Shown: piece by piece, positions 9,541-18,559 of the stretch | How positions within the stretch are numbered: position 1 is the first letter of the stretch | Layout: the number at the start of each line of letters is the position of its first letter | Assembly (NCBI RefSeq): GCF_039710355.1 | Contig: NZ_JBDKWZ010000012.1 | Location: 124,001-188,000 of the forward strand | DNA: 64,000 bases | Source: Rapidithrix thailandica | GTDB taxonomy: Bacteria; Bacteroidota; Bacteroidia; Cytophagales; Flammeovirgaceae | Direction of reading: 5' to 3' | The notes under the pieces: generated by a model | The model's input: the letters and a program-made list of their open reading frames with translations, nothing else | Databases searched by the model: none | What the model was told of the DNA's origin: nothing | Made by a program: the position numbers and the translations under genes

Positions 9541-10191
9541 ATGAAAGAATTATTGACCATAGTAGTTAGCGTAGTATTCACCTCTTTTTCACTGTTTGCA
9601 CAAAATACCAAAGACCCTCAGGCCTTGAAAGTATTGGATGCTATGAGCGCTAAATACAAACAAATTCCAGCCTTTACTGCCCAGTTCAAATACCAACTCG
9701 AAAACACCGCAACAAAACAGAAAGAAAGCATGGAGGGAAAGATCACGGTAAAGGACAATCAATACCATCTGGACATGGGAGATCAGGAAATTTTTAATAA
9801 CCAAAAAACAGTATGGACCTATATCAAAAGTATCAATGAGGTAACCATTACCGAATACGAGCCTGATCCCGAGGAAGTAAATATCACGGACTTACACTCC
9901 ATTTACAAAGACGGATATAAATACAGGTTGAATGGCAATGAAAAAGTAAACAATAAGGATTGTTCCATTGTGGAGCTTCACCCGGAAGACCGTAACTTGA
10001 GTTTTTTTCAAATTACGTTGTATATCAGCAAAAGCGATAATACCATCCAACAATGGAAAATCTTTGAAAAGAATGGACGGTCGTATGAGTTCTTAGTGAA
10101 AAACTTTACTTCAAATGTGAGTGTCAGTGATTCGGATTTTGTTTTCAATAAGAGTAAGTATCCGGGAGTTGAAGAAATTGACTTGCGATAA
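9541..10191 (+). CDS. lolA: LolA-like outer-membrane lipoprotein carrier
   Basis: 216 residues with a signal peptide (about 1-20, ending SLFAQ). Periplasmic chaperone that carries lipoproteins from the LolCDE transporter to the outer membrane. The LolA/LolB open-barrel pattern is visible: an early helix (KVLDAMSAKYKQIPAFTAQF) followed by alternating strands, with GKITVKDNQYHLDMGDQEIF and NNQKTVWTYI. The position directly after ftsK matches the conserved ftsK-lolA order and supports the assignment. A near -7 (TACTTTTT, about 9497) might give it an extra promoter. A strong terminator follows at 10224. Confidence 0.85.
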   Translation: MKELLTIVVSVVFTSFSLFAQNTKDPQALKVLDAMSAKYKQIPAFTAQFKYQLENTATKQKESMEGKITVKDNQYHLDMGDQEIFNNQKTVWTYIKSINEVTITEYEPDPEEVNITDLHSIYKDGYKYRLNGNEKVNNKDCSIVELHPEDRNLSFFQITLYISKSDNTIQQWKIFEKNGRSYEFLVKNFTSNVSVSDSDFVFNKSKYPGVEEIDLR

Positions 10192-10223
10192 ACCGTTCTC
10201 AAATATAGACTATTAAAGCATTT

Positions 10224-10252
10224 GCCCTTTTCCTTCGGAAAGGGCTTTTTTG
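10224..10252 (+). terminator. Rho-independent terminator after lolA
   Basis: Arms GCCCTTT and AAAGGGC around a short TTCG-containing loop, followed by TTTTTTG. It lies 33 bases after the lolA stop and ends the ftsK-lolA unit. Confidence 0.85.
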
Positions 10253-10357
10253 TTGTATCCGTTTTCATGAACCTCTTACATTACAACCAAACGTATTCCC
10301 TCTCTTTCCCGCTCATTTATCCACTTTCCAATAGGTTTAAAGCCACTCAAGGCAACT

Positions 10358-10395
10358 AAAAAAGCCGGGTAAGACGATGGCTTACCCGGCTTTTT
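10358..10395. terminator. Bidirectional terminator downstream of the Prc/Tsp gene
   Basis: Perfect 15-base arms AAAAAGCCGGGTAAG and CTTACCCGGCTTTTT around a 7-base loop. The A run on one side and the T run on the other let it work both ways, mainly for the minus-strand protease gene whose stop lies at 10415. Confidence 0.85.
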
Positions 10396-10414
10396 CACAC
10401 TTTATCAAGCCTTA

Positions 10415-12535
10415 TCAATACTGTTTCCAATCGTCAAAGATCGAAGTAACTTCTTGTACATAAATATCCTTCTCTAACTGATCCAACCAATCGGCTTCGG
10501 AAGCAGAGCGGATGGAATCCAAACGGGTTTCCATACCGATGGTTTGCAAAGAAGTAAACTTCAGTGTCTCACTGTTTTCCGATAGGTTTTTAAACTTCTC
10601 GGCTTCTTCTTTTAAGTTATCCTGTTCTTTTTTGAAATCCGCATAACTCAAAGATTGGAAGGTATTTTCTCTTTGCTTTTGCAGCCGTTTCGCATTTTGT
10701 TCAATTAAATTGAAAATATGATTCCCTTCTACTCTCTGCTTGCTTCGGTCGGCAAGTTTGGCTTTTAAAGAGGCCGGCAACTCCCATTTTTCGTACGAAG
10801 CGGAAGCAATTTCATCCCAAGGCATAGCATAATCCAGTTCTTTTTCTCCGATTTTCAAATACATATAGCTATCCGGAAACTGGATATCAGGAGAAACCCC
10901 TTGCTCTTGCGTGGCTCCACCATTGATCCGGTAAAACTTCTGAATGGTTAATTTCAGCGAACCCAAAGGCTTGTATTGAGAATAGTTAGGATTCACATAG
11001 TGATCCAATTCCAGAAAGCGCTGTACCGTACCTTTTCCAAAAGAATTGCTGCCAACAACCAAAGCCCGGTTGTAATCTTGCATAGCAGCCGCTAAAATCT
11101 CGGAAGCCGAAGCACTGGCCTCGTTGATCATCACCACCAGTGGGCCATCCCAAGTTACAGACGGATCGGTATCGCTCAGAATAGTGGGTTCCCCTCTACG
11201 GTCTTGTACCTGTACTACCGGTCCTTCTTCAATAAAATATCCGGACATTTTTACTACATCTTGTAGTGATCCCCCTCCATTATTTCTCAAGTCCAGGATT
11301 ACACTTTCCACTCCTTTTTCTTTGAGCTTGATCAGCTCTTTTTTCACATCTTCGGAGCTACTTCTTCCTCCTGTTCCGTTAAAATCCGCGTAAAACTCCG
11401 GCAAGTAAATATAGCCATATTTTTTCCCGGATTTGTTATTTTCAATTATGGCCGATTTGGCATAGCTTTCTTCAAAAATTACCACATCCCGAATGATCGG
11501 AATCACCATAATTCGCCCATCAGGCTTTTTCACGGTAAGGCGGACTTCCGTTCCTTTAGGCCCCCGGATTAGCTTTACCGCATTTTTTAAAGACATACCT
11601 ACAACGGAAACAGCTTCTTCTTCTCCTTGCCCTACTTTGAGAATAAGATCTTCTGCCTTCAATTGTTTCTGTCTCCAAGATGCGCTACCGGGAACGATAT
11701 GTACCACTTTGATATTCCCGTCTTGCATGGAAAGTTGTGCCCCAATTCCCTCTAACCTTCCTGACATTTGCATATCAAACGTTTCTTTGCGTTGAGGAGG
11801 AAAGTATTCCGTGTGAGGGCCGTACACGCTTAGTATAGCATTTAAGTACTCGCTGTAACGGTCTTCTTCATCTAATTTTTTCAGGTAATCAAAACGGTTG
11901 TTATACGCTCTAAGCAATTCGCTTCGCACTTCTACTTCCAATTCTTCCGGAGATTTTGTTTTGGGCTTTTCCTCACTCTTTTCACCTTCTTTGGTAGCTT
12001 CCTGAGCTTCAATTTTATTATGGTAGCGAACCAGAGCTTCGTATTTCAAAAACTTCCTCCATTCCTCTTTCAAAGCGTTTGTTGACTCCACGTATTCGCG
12101 TTTGTCAGGGTCTAATTCCAAGCCTTCTTTTTTAGAATAATCAAAAGGTTGGTCCAGAATTTCCTGATAGTACGTTTGAGCTTCATCAATTCTCTGTGTC
12201 AACACATCCATTGCCTTGGTATATAGCTCATTGCCCCCTTTCATTATATCGTCATCAATTTTATTTTGGTAGGCAAGCAACACATCAATATCGCTTTTGA
12301 TAAAAAAGCGCTTATTAATATCCAATTGTTTGAGATATAGTTTAAAGGCTTTTTCCGACAAATTATCATCAATCTCTTGAGGCTGGTAATGCGCTCTGTT
12401 TAAAAGAACTTTAAACATTATATCACTCAGCAATTGGTTACGCCCCACATTGTCGTGCTGTTTCTCAAAAATGACAAAGCTGAATAAAACGACAATTAAG
12501 GCAGGTACTACTACATATAAATATCTTCTCTTCAT
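10415..12535 (-). CDS. prc: Carboxy-terminal processing peptidase (Prc/Tsp, S41 family)
   Basis: 706 residues. Periplasmic tail-specific serine protease that trims or degrades proteins from nonpolar C-termini. The N-terminus is a membrane anchor or uncleaved signal (YLYVVVPALIVVLFSFVIF). It then has a helical Tsp N-domain, a PDZ domain (about 250-350; GIGAQLSMQDGNIKVVHIVPG), and the S41 core. The core has LDLRNNGGG and the segment ASASASEILAAAMQDY; Ser476 is the likely nucleophile, 25 residues before Lys501 in FGKGTVQ, matching the Ser430/Lys455 spacing of E. coli Tsp. The helical C-terminal domain (about 600-706) resembles DUF3340. Transcribed alone, with a strong terminator. Confidence 0.93.
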   Translation of the reverse strand: MKRRYLYVVVPALIVVLFSFVIFEKQHDNVGRNQLLSDIMFKVLLNRAHYQPQEIDDNLSEKAFKLYLKQLDINKRFFIKSDIDVLLAYQNKIDDDIMKGGNELYTKAMDVLTQRIDEAQTYYQEILDQPFDYSKKEGLELDPDKREYVESTNALKEEWRKFLKYEALVRYHNKIEAQEATKEGEKSEEKPKTKSPEELEVEVRSELLRAYNNRFDYLKKLDEEDRYSEYLNAILSVYGPHTEYFPPQRKETFDMQMSGRLEGIGAQLSMQDGNIKVVHIVPGSASWRQKQLKAEDLILKVGQGEEEAVSVVGMSLKNAVKLIRGPKGTEVRLTVKKPDGRIMVIPIIRDVVIFEESYAKSAIIENNKSGKKYGYIYLPEFYADFNGTGGRSSSEDVKKELIKLKEKGVESVILDLRNNGGGSLQDVVKMSGYFIEEGPVVQVQDRRGEPTILSDTDPSVTWDGPLVVMINEASASASEILAAAMQDYNRALVVGSNSFGKGTVQRFLELDHYVNPNYSQYKPLGSLKLTIQKFYRINGGATQEQGVSPDIQFPDSYMYLKIGEKELDYAMPWDEIASASYEKWELPASLKAKLADRSKQRVEGNHIFNLIEQNAKRLQKQRENTFQSLSYADFKKEQDNLKEEAEKFKNLSENSETLKFTSLQTIGMETRLDSIRSASEADWLDQLEKDIYVQEVTSIFDDWKQY

Positions 12536-12932
12536 AATACTGAATATAGAATTAGCACTGTAGGGATTTTAATCAGGAATATTACACAAATTCTAAAAAA
12601 ATACCTCAGGATCTTTGGTAAAATCACTTTGTGCTAGAGTATAATTTGGAAAACAGGGTACTTTTAGAGGAGGTAGCACATACTACTATCCAAAGGTACA
12701 TACAAAATAGCAATATAAAGACACTGATAAGGGAGCATTTTGCTTCTGCTCAGTATAACTCTCTCTCCCCTAAAATAGTTGCGAGTTTTTTGTCATTCAT
12801 GGTCACGTATTCACTTGCCGGATACGGCACATAGTTGATGCCGTGAGTTATGCTGCTTTGCTTCTGCTCTTTCCCCAAATAAAACCATAGGCTTATTTGT
12901 TACAACAAAGGTAACAAACTGACTTTCAGGAC
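12536..12932. other. 397-base intergenic region with a doubtful GTG ORF
   Basis: It lies between two minus-strand genes. The only notable content is a plus-strand frame from GTG 12631 to 12834 (67 residues, starting VLEYNLENRVLLEEVAHTT). It has no recognisable domain, signal or promoter, so I do not call it a gene. A 7-bp hairpin (TTGTTAC/GTAACAA, 12897-12917) just after the phoH stop lacks a T run. Confidence 0.4.
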
Positions 12933-14267
12933 TTACAACAAGTCATTAGCCAAATTTGCCAACTCGGAGCGCTCTCCTTTTTCCAAGGTTATATGAGCGG
13001 AGATAGAGTGCCCTTGGATTCGGTCGATCAGATACGACAAACCATTACTTTGTGTATCCAGGTAAGGGGTATCGATCTGAAAAATATCACCGGTAAAAAT
13101 AATCTTGGTGTTTTCTCCGGCTCTGGTAATGATTGTTTTGACTTCGTGGGGAGTTAAATTCTGGGCTTCATCTACAATGAAACAAATATTGGAAAGGCTT
13201 CTTCCCCGTATATATGCCAAAGGGGATATTAAGAGCTTTTCCAACTCCAACATGTCTTTGATCCGTTTGTAGTCTTTATCGGTTTCTTTAAACTGATTTT
13301 GAATCAATTTCAAGTTATCGGATAAAGGCTCCATATAAGGATTGATTTTCGATTTTATGTCACCGGGCAAATACCCTATATCTTTATTACTTAAGGGCAC
13401 AATGGGACGGGCCAGGTATATTTGATGAAAGGTTGAACGGGTTTGAATCGCACCGGCCAAAGCCAACAGGGTTTTACCCGTGCCAGCCACCCCTTGCAAG
13501 GTTACTAACTTCACATTAGGATTTAAAATAGCATGAAGCGCAAATGCTTGCTCTGCATTCCGGGGCTTAATCCCATAAGCACTGTATTTTTCTACTCTTT
13601 CGATCAGGTTAAGTTCCGGATTGTAAAAAGCCAATGCAGAAACGTTCGTATTCTTAAGGATAAAGTAATGGTTGGCAAAGGGTGTTTCTTTCAAACCTAA
13701 GTCTTTGACACCGCAGGAGCCTTCTTTATATAAATTGTTAATAACTTCCTCTGGTACCCCTGTCAAGATCGTTTTTCCTGAATACAGTGCTTCAACATTT
13801 TTAATCTTTCCTGTTTCATAGTCTTCAGCCTGTAAATTCAGCGCTTTGGCTTTAATTCTCAGGTTAATATCCTTACTGACTAAAATTACTTTGCGTGATT
13901 TGAACTGGTTTTGCAACTTAATCGCGACATTCAGAATTTTATGGTCGTTTTTTTCAGCTCCAAACACTTCCCGGGCATCCGGAGCACTGGACTCATCCAT
14001 CACTACAATTAATTGCCCTAGTTTTTCTCCTAAGGGGATCCAATCATGTAAGGTATTTTTTTCCGAAAGCCGGTCTAAACAGCGGATGAACTCCCTTGCT
14101 TCAAAGTTTTTCGTATCATTTCCTTTTTTAAAATTGTCGAGTTCTTCCAGCACTGAAATGGGCAATGCAATATCATTATCCTGAAAGTTATTGATAGAAT
14201 TATGATCATACAGGATTACCGAGGTATCCAATACGAAGATCTTTGTTGCCTTTTTACGTCTAGCCAT
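12933..14267 (-). CDS. PIN-domain / PhoH-type ATPase fusion
   Basis: 444 residues. The N-terminal PIN nuclease fold (about 8-150) begins FVLDTSVILYD with the first metal-binding Asp and keeps later acidic residues (DEFDNFKKGND-like and ILVSKDINLR regions). The C-terminal PhoH P-loop ATPase (about 235-440) has Walker A GVAGTGKT (259-266, Lys265) and Walker B CFIVDEAQNL. The architecture is that of B. subtilis YlaK and mycobacterial PhoH2, where RNA unwinding plus ribonuclease activity has been reported. The role here is an inference. Cytoplasmic, transcribed alone. Confidence 0.92.
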   Translation of the reverse strand: MARRKKATKIFVLDTSVILYDHNSINNFQDNDIALPISVLEELDNFKKGNDTKNFEAREFIRCLDRLSEKNTLHDWIPLGEKLGQLIVVMDESSAPDAREVFGAEKNDHKILNVAIKLQNQFKSRKVILVSKDINLRIKAKALNLQAEDYETGKIKNVEALYSGKTILTGVPEEVINNLYKEGSCGVKDLGLKETPFANHYFILKNTNVSALAFYNPELNLIERVEKYSAYGIKPRNAEQAFALHAILNPNVKLVTLQGVAGTGKTLLALAGAIQTRSTFHQIYLARPIVPLSNKDIGYLPGDIKSKINPYMEPLSDNLKLIQNQFKETDKDYKRIKDMLELEKLLISPLAYIRGRSLSNICFIVDEAQNLTPHEVKTIITRAGENTKIIFTGDIFQIDTPYLDTQSNGLSYLIDRIQGHSISAHITLEKGERSELANLANDLL

Positions 14268-14613
14268 AAAAGAAAATCGGTAAATTCAACTGAACGAATC
14301 TATGTAAGTCCCCTTAGAAGATCATGCATTTCAAGATAAACAAATTGTTAAGCCTAACAAACCATTTTCCCGCTTAAAGCAAGGTCCTCTTTGTTATTTC
14401 ATCGGACTACCTGTGAAAAAAACGGTTTTTAGTCCATAGTTTTTACCTCTTACGGTCATCCTTTTTATCTTCGCATCAGTTTTAATGTTTGAATTTATAT
14501 GTCTTTGCCTATTGGAGATACCGCCCCCTCATATTTCAAGAAGAGAGAGAAAGGCAAAGTCATCATATATTTTATTGCAAATACATTTAGATTTTCTTCT
14601 GCTATCAGAACAT

Positions 14614-15432
14614 ATGACTATGAAAGGCAAAACGGTGATCGTTACGGGAGGAACCTCCGGGATAGGCAAAGCGCTTGCCTTTGAGTTTGGCTCAAAAGGC
14701 GCAAATATTCTGATTACAGGCCGTAACCAACAGAGGCTCGATGAGGTAATACAGGAGTTTTCCGGAAAAGGGATCCGACTGCGAGGTATACAAGCCGATG
14801 TCAGTCAGGAAGCGGACAACCAACGCATGGTGGACGCAGCACTTCAACACTTTGGCTGTATTGATATCCTTATCAATAATGCCGGTATGTCGATGCGGGC
14901 TTTATTTGAAGAGGTAGATTTGAAGGTGCTTCATACCTTGATGAATGTAAACTTTTGGGGAACTGTATATGCTACAAAATATGCTTTGCCACATATAATT
15001 CAACAAAAAGGCAGTGTTATCGGGATTTCTTCCATTGCGGGTTACCGGGGCTTACCTGCCAGAGCGGGTTACTCGGCTTCAAAATTTGCCATGCAAGGAT
15101 TTTTGGAAGTACTTCGTACGGAAATGCTGCCTAAAGGCGTGCATGTACTCACCGCATGCCCGGGCTTTACGGCATCAAATATCCGGACAACTGCTTTGAC
15201 CAAAGATGGAAATACACAGGGGGAATCTCCTCGCAATGAGGGAAACATGATGAGTGCGGAAGAGTGTGCCAGCCATATTTATAAAGCGACTTGTAAACGT
15301 AAAAAAACGCTTATTCTCACACAACAAGGAAAGTTGACGGTATTCTTAAACAAGTTGTTTCCCGGATGGATGGACAAAATGGTATTTAACCATATGGCCA
15401 AAGAAGAAGATTCTCCATTCAAAAAGCTCTAA
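14614..15432 (+). CDS. Short-chain dehydrogenase/reductase
   Basis: 272 residues from the ATG at 14614; a second ATG two codons later (14620) is equally good. The frame is open back to 14485, but that extension is hydrophobic and unlike the family. Rossmann NAD(P) motif TGGTSGIG (11-18), NNAG after the fourth strand, Ser139/140, and the catalytic pair Tyr153 and Lys157 in YSASK. The arrangement is that of classical SDRs acting on alcohols or ketones; the substrate is unknown. The stop codon overlaps a 42-base perfect palindrome that serves as terminator. A near-promoter (TTTTT-N21-TATCTTCG) lies about 140 bases upstream. Confidence 0.9.
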   Translation: MTMKGKTVIVTGGTSGIGKALAFEFGSKGANILITGRNQQRLDEVIQEFSGKGIRLRGIQADVSQEADNQRMVDAALQHFGCIDILINNAGMSMRALFEEVDLKVLHTLMNVNFWGTVYATKYALPHIIQQKGSVIGISSIAGYRGLPARAGYSASKFAMQGFLEVLRTEMLPKGVHVLTACPGFTASNIRTTALTKDGNTQGESPRNEGNMMSAEECASHIYKATCKRKKTLILTQQGKLTVFLNKLFPGWMDKMVFNHMAKEEDSPFKKL

Positions 15433-15472
15433 AAGCGAAGGGGCCTTGTGATCACAAGGCCCCTTCGCTTTT
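15431..15472. terminator. 42-base perfect palindrome, shared terminator
   Basis: Two 21-base arms are exact reverse complements with no spacer (arm begins AAAAGCGAAGGGGCC). It overlaps the SDR stop codon and lies 9 bases from the end of the convergent TPR gene. The A and T ends allow termination both ways. Confidence 0.8.
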
Positions 15473-15480
15473 AGACTCGT

Positions 15481-17247
15481 TTATTCAATCAATTTTTTCT
15501 GGGCTAATTTTTCATCCAACACTCCGGCTCCCCCTGCTTCCTTTGCTTTTTTCCACTGCTCCAAGGCCTTTTCCACTTGCCCAAGCTTGTACAGAACATC
15601 ACCGTAATGTTCGATAATGGTGGCCTTTCCGGAAAAACTGGCAGCTTTATTTAAATATTTTTCAGCTTCTTCATACTCTCCTTTTATATACAATATCCAA
15701 CCGTACGTATCCAAATAAGTAGGGTTATTGGGCTCTATTTCCATCAGTTTTTTACCCATCTCTTGTGCCTTATCTAGCTTTACACCTCTCAAAGACAGGT
15801 AATAGCTATAATTATTCAACACATGCAAATCGTTCGGATCATTTGCCAGCACTTCTTCATAAGCGCCTTCCGATTTGTCATATTCTTTGAGTGAATGATA
15901 AATATCCCCTAATTGGGCATTGATTTGATTGGTCAATTCCTTATCGGTAGACAACATTTTGCCTTGCTCCAAAATTGCCTTGGCTTCCATATAATCTTTT
16001 TTCATATAATGGCCCGACCCATTATATAAGTAAAATAACGGTTGATTGGGGAATAGCTCCAAAGCACTTTCCGAATGCCGGATGACACTATCTACTTGGT
16101 TTAATTCCCAATCCAAAGAGATCAAGTTCTGCCAGGCTTTAAAATTATCGCTGTCTACCTGAACTGATTTCAATAAATAATCCCTGGCCTCTTTCCTTTT
16201 TTGGTTGGCAATCAAAAAGCTTGCATAGACTTCATTGACTTGAGCATCTTCAGGATGGGCATTTTTGGCAATCTCCGCCAATTTTAACCCCACCACCCGT
16301 TTGTCTTCACTATAAGCGACTTGAAGATAGTTATACAAGATTTTCACTTTTTGCTTCACGTTCAACTGTGCATTGGAAAAAGCCATTTCCAATGCTTTTT
16401 CATAGTCTTCCGTTCGGTCTTGTTTTTTATAAATATCCGCCATTAATAAGAGGATATGAGGGTCGTCAGGCTCATTTTCAACCAATTTCTCCAACATCTG
16501 TGTGGCTTCCTCAATACGGTTATTGGTCAATAATAACTGCGCTTGAGCCAAACCGAATTCTGTTACTTCCGGGTAGGCTGAAATTAATTTTTCCCCTTCT
16601 TTCAAAGCTGCGTCCAAGTTTCCTTGACTCAAATAAATCCGTTGCTTTTGCTTGATCAACGAATCGTTTAGCCCGAATTTTACCTCCAGTTCGTTGTACA
16701 CGGAAATAGCGGCATCTACTTCTCCTTTTTGCAAAAAAATTGAAGCGAGTTCGTAAAAGTAATTTTCGGAAGATTTACTATGTATTGTCAGCCAACGATA
16801 ACTTTCGACCGCTTTGTCATACTCTTCAAGTTGCCGGTAAATTTCCGCCAGGATTTTATGGTAATATTCGTTGGTTTCTTCAAAACGGGTAGCTTCACGT
16901 GCATAAGGCAATGCTTCATCAAACCTTCTCAAACGGGTCAGGGTATGGGCTATTTTATATTTGGTAGCCGCACTGGATGAATTGACTTTGTCACTTTTGC
17001 GAAATAAATTCAGTGCCGTTTCATAGTCTTCCAACACGAAATATTTCATAGCCTCGATAAAGATCGATTCGGCCTCAATCTGATCGCGATCGTTGACTTG
17101 GGCGGGACGCTTTTGGGAATGGTGGCTCAAGACCTCCTGGGAGTCAGTACGTCTTTTTTGTTTATTTTTCTTTCTCTGGGCAACAGCAATATCACTGAGG
17201 CTCAAAATCATTAAAAAGAGTAGTAGAAACTTGATCGAACGGTTCAT
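15481..17247 (-). CDS. Secreted TPR-repeat protein
   Basis: 588 residues from the ATG at 17247. That start gives a clean signal peptide (about 1-24, ending DIAVAQ), whereas the frame extends upstream to 17289 with a non-signal sequence. About ten or more tetratricopeptide repeats run from residue 55 to the end (for example DYETALNLFRKSDKVNSSS, YDKAVESYRWLTIHSKSSE, YDKSEGAYEEVLANDPNDL, YEEAEKYLNKAASFSGKA). It should be a periplasmic or surface protein-protein scaffold. The nearest upstream gene is a nucleotidyltransferase at 17363; the 115-base gap lets the two share a transcript, but no direct link is visible. Confidence 0.87.
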   Translation of the reverse strand: MNRSIKFLLLFLMILSLSDIAVAQRKKNKQKRRTDSQEVLSHHSQKRPAQVNDRDQIEAESIFIEAMKYFVLEDYETALNLFRKSDKVNSSSAATKYKIAHTLTRLRRFDEALPYAREATRFEETNEYYHKILAEIYRQLEEYDKAVESYRWLTIHSKSSENYFYELASIFLQKGEVDAAISVYNELEVKFGLNDSLIKQKQRIYLSQGNLDAALKEGEKLISAYPEVTEFGLAQAQLLLTNNRIEEATQMLEKLVENEPDDPHILLLMADIYKKQDRTEDYEKALEMAFSNAQLNVKQKVKILYNYLQVAYSEDKRVVGLKLAEIAKNAHPEDAQVNEVYASFLIANQKRKEARDYLLKSVQVDSDNFKAWQNLISLDWELNQVDSVIRHSESALELFPNQPLFYLYNGSGHYMKKDYMEAKAILEQGKMLSTDKELTNQINAQLGDIYHSLKEYDKSEGAYEEVLANDPNDLHVLNNYSYYLSLRGVKLDKAQEMGKKLMEIEPNNPTYLDTYGWILYIKGEYEEAEKYLNKAASFSGKATIIEHYGDVLYKLGQVEKALEQWKKAKEAGGAGVLDEKLAQKKLIE

Positions 17248-17362
17248 TTGCATATCGATTTTTTCCCTGGGTAAACCTCTCAACTTCAAACGACACTGTT
17301 GGCAGTGTCAAACACTTTGGTGGCTTATCTTTCTATAAAAAAGACAGTACACCACAGCATTC

Positions 17363-18367
17363 CTAATCAAAAAGTTTATTAAAATCACCCAAACTTAAGT
17401 CTGAAACTTTACCTTCATATGTAACGCGCTTCCCTAACATTGAGTTTGACATGTTAACGTTAATTACATTCGCTCCCTCCAACAACAAAGATTTTGAAAT
17501 TACCGAATTGGTAATTTGAGTATCGGCTTCCACAGATACATGAGGCCCGATGACAGAGTTCACAATTTTCACATTCTCACCTACGAAGACCGGACTGATC
17601 AAAACAGAATTGATGACCTGTACCGTTTCGGCCACCATATGCTTTTTGGGCAGGTGATTCAAATATGTCTGATTGGCTTCAATCATGGCATCTTTGGTAC
17701 CACAATCTACCCACTCGTCCACCAATCCCGGAACAAACTTTACTCCTTTACCTTTCATCCTATCCAACACAGTGGTAAAAGGATATTCGCCATCCACCAA
17801 GATTTGCTCTTCTAAAAATGTGGCAATTTCATTCCTTAGGCGATCCCCCTCTTTGAAGAAATATACTCCGGCTACTGCCCGGTCGGAAATAAATGTATCC
17901 GGTTTGTCAATAAAATCGGTAATCACATTATTTTCATCCACTTTTACCACCCCAAAGGCAGAAGGGTTTTGAACTTTCTTCACCCAAACAATGGCTTCTT
18001 GAGTCGGGTCTAGTTTTTTATCGGATTTGAACAAAATATCGCCAAAGGCGATAAGCACATTTCCCGTCAGAGATTCTTTGGCCGTATAAAGTGCGTGAGC
18101 CGTCCCTAATAGGTCTTGTTGATAATATACTTTTACAGGTAGTTTTAATTCGGAAGTAAGGCTTTCAAAAAACGCTTCCATGGAAGGGTCTTGATGATGT
18201 ACGACAAATGCCACCTCCTCCACTTTTCCATCCACCAGTACCAGAAGATCTTCCACCAGCCATTGAATGATAGGCTTTCCCGCAATTTTAATTAAAGGTT
18301 TAGGAGTCGTTAATGTATGTGGCCGCAAGCGTGTCCCTCTGCCAGCCATCGGTATGATTATTTTCAT
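17363..18367 (-). CDS. Sugar-1-phosphate nucleotidyltransferase with left-handed beta-helix tail
   Basis: 334 residues from ATG 18367, chosen because the signature MAGRGTRLRPHTLTTPKPL follows immediately; the frame runs eight codons further upstream. The N-terminal NTP-transferase domain (1-235) activates a sugar phosphate to an NDP-sugar. The C-terminal part (about 250-330) contains hexapeptide-like turns (VFVGENVKIVNSVIGPHVSV) as in GlmU- and RfbA-like enzymes. The exact sugar and nucleotide cannot be read. Its neighbour upstream on the same strand is a polysaccharide flippase, so a role in surface glycan precursor supply is a reasonable inference. Confidence 0.88.
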   Translation of the reverse strand: MKIIIPMAGRGTRLRPHTLTTPKPLIKIAGKPIIQWLVEDLLVLVDGKVEEVAFVVHHQDPSMEAFFESLTSELKLPVKVYYQQDLLGTAHALYTAKESLTGNVLIAFGDILFKSDKKLDPTQEAIVWVKKVQNPSAFGVVKVDENNVITDFIDKPDTFISDRAVAGVYFFKEGDRLRNEIATFLEEQILVDGEYPFTTVLDRMKGKGVKFVPGLVDEWVDCGTKDAMIEANQTYLNHLPKKHMVAETVQVINSVLISPVFVGENVKIVNSVIGPHVSVEADTQITNSVISKSLLLEGANVINVNMSNSMLGKRVTYEGKVSDLSLGDFNKLFD

Positions 18368-18559
18368 TGTAGATTTCTTCGTTTTGATCATCTATTAATA
18401 TTCTGAGGACTTGTGAAGCCTATATACAAGCCCTATCCCCCAACTAAATTTTAGCGCCACGCTTTTGAATTAGTTGCCATCTTACCTCCCTTTCCTTACC
18501 GTTATCTTTTACCGAACCTTCGGCCCTCTAAGCTAAGTAAACAAATTTACAAAAATCCA

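Noticed and set aside
12631..12834. 67-codon ORF with GTG start
   Set aside because: No domain, promoter or conserved neighbour; kept only as a note in the intergenic entry.
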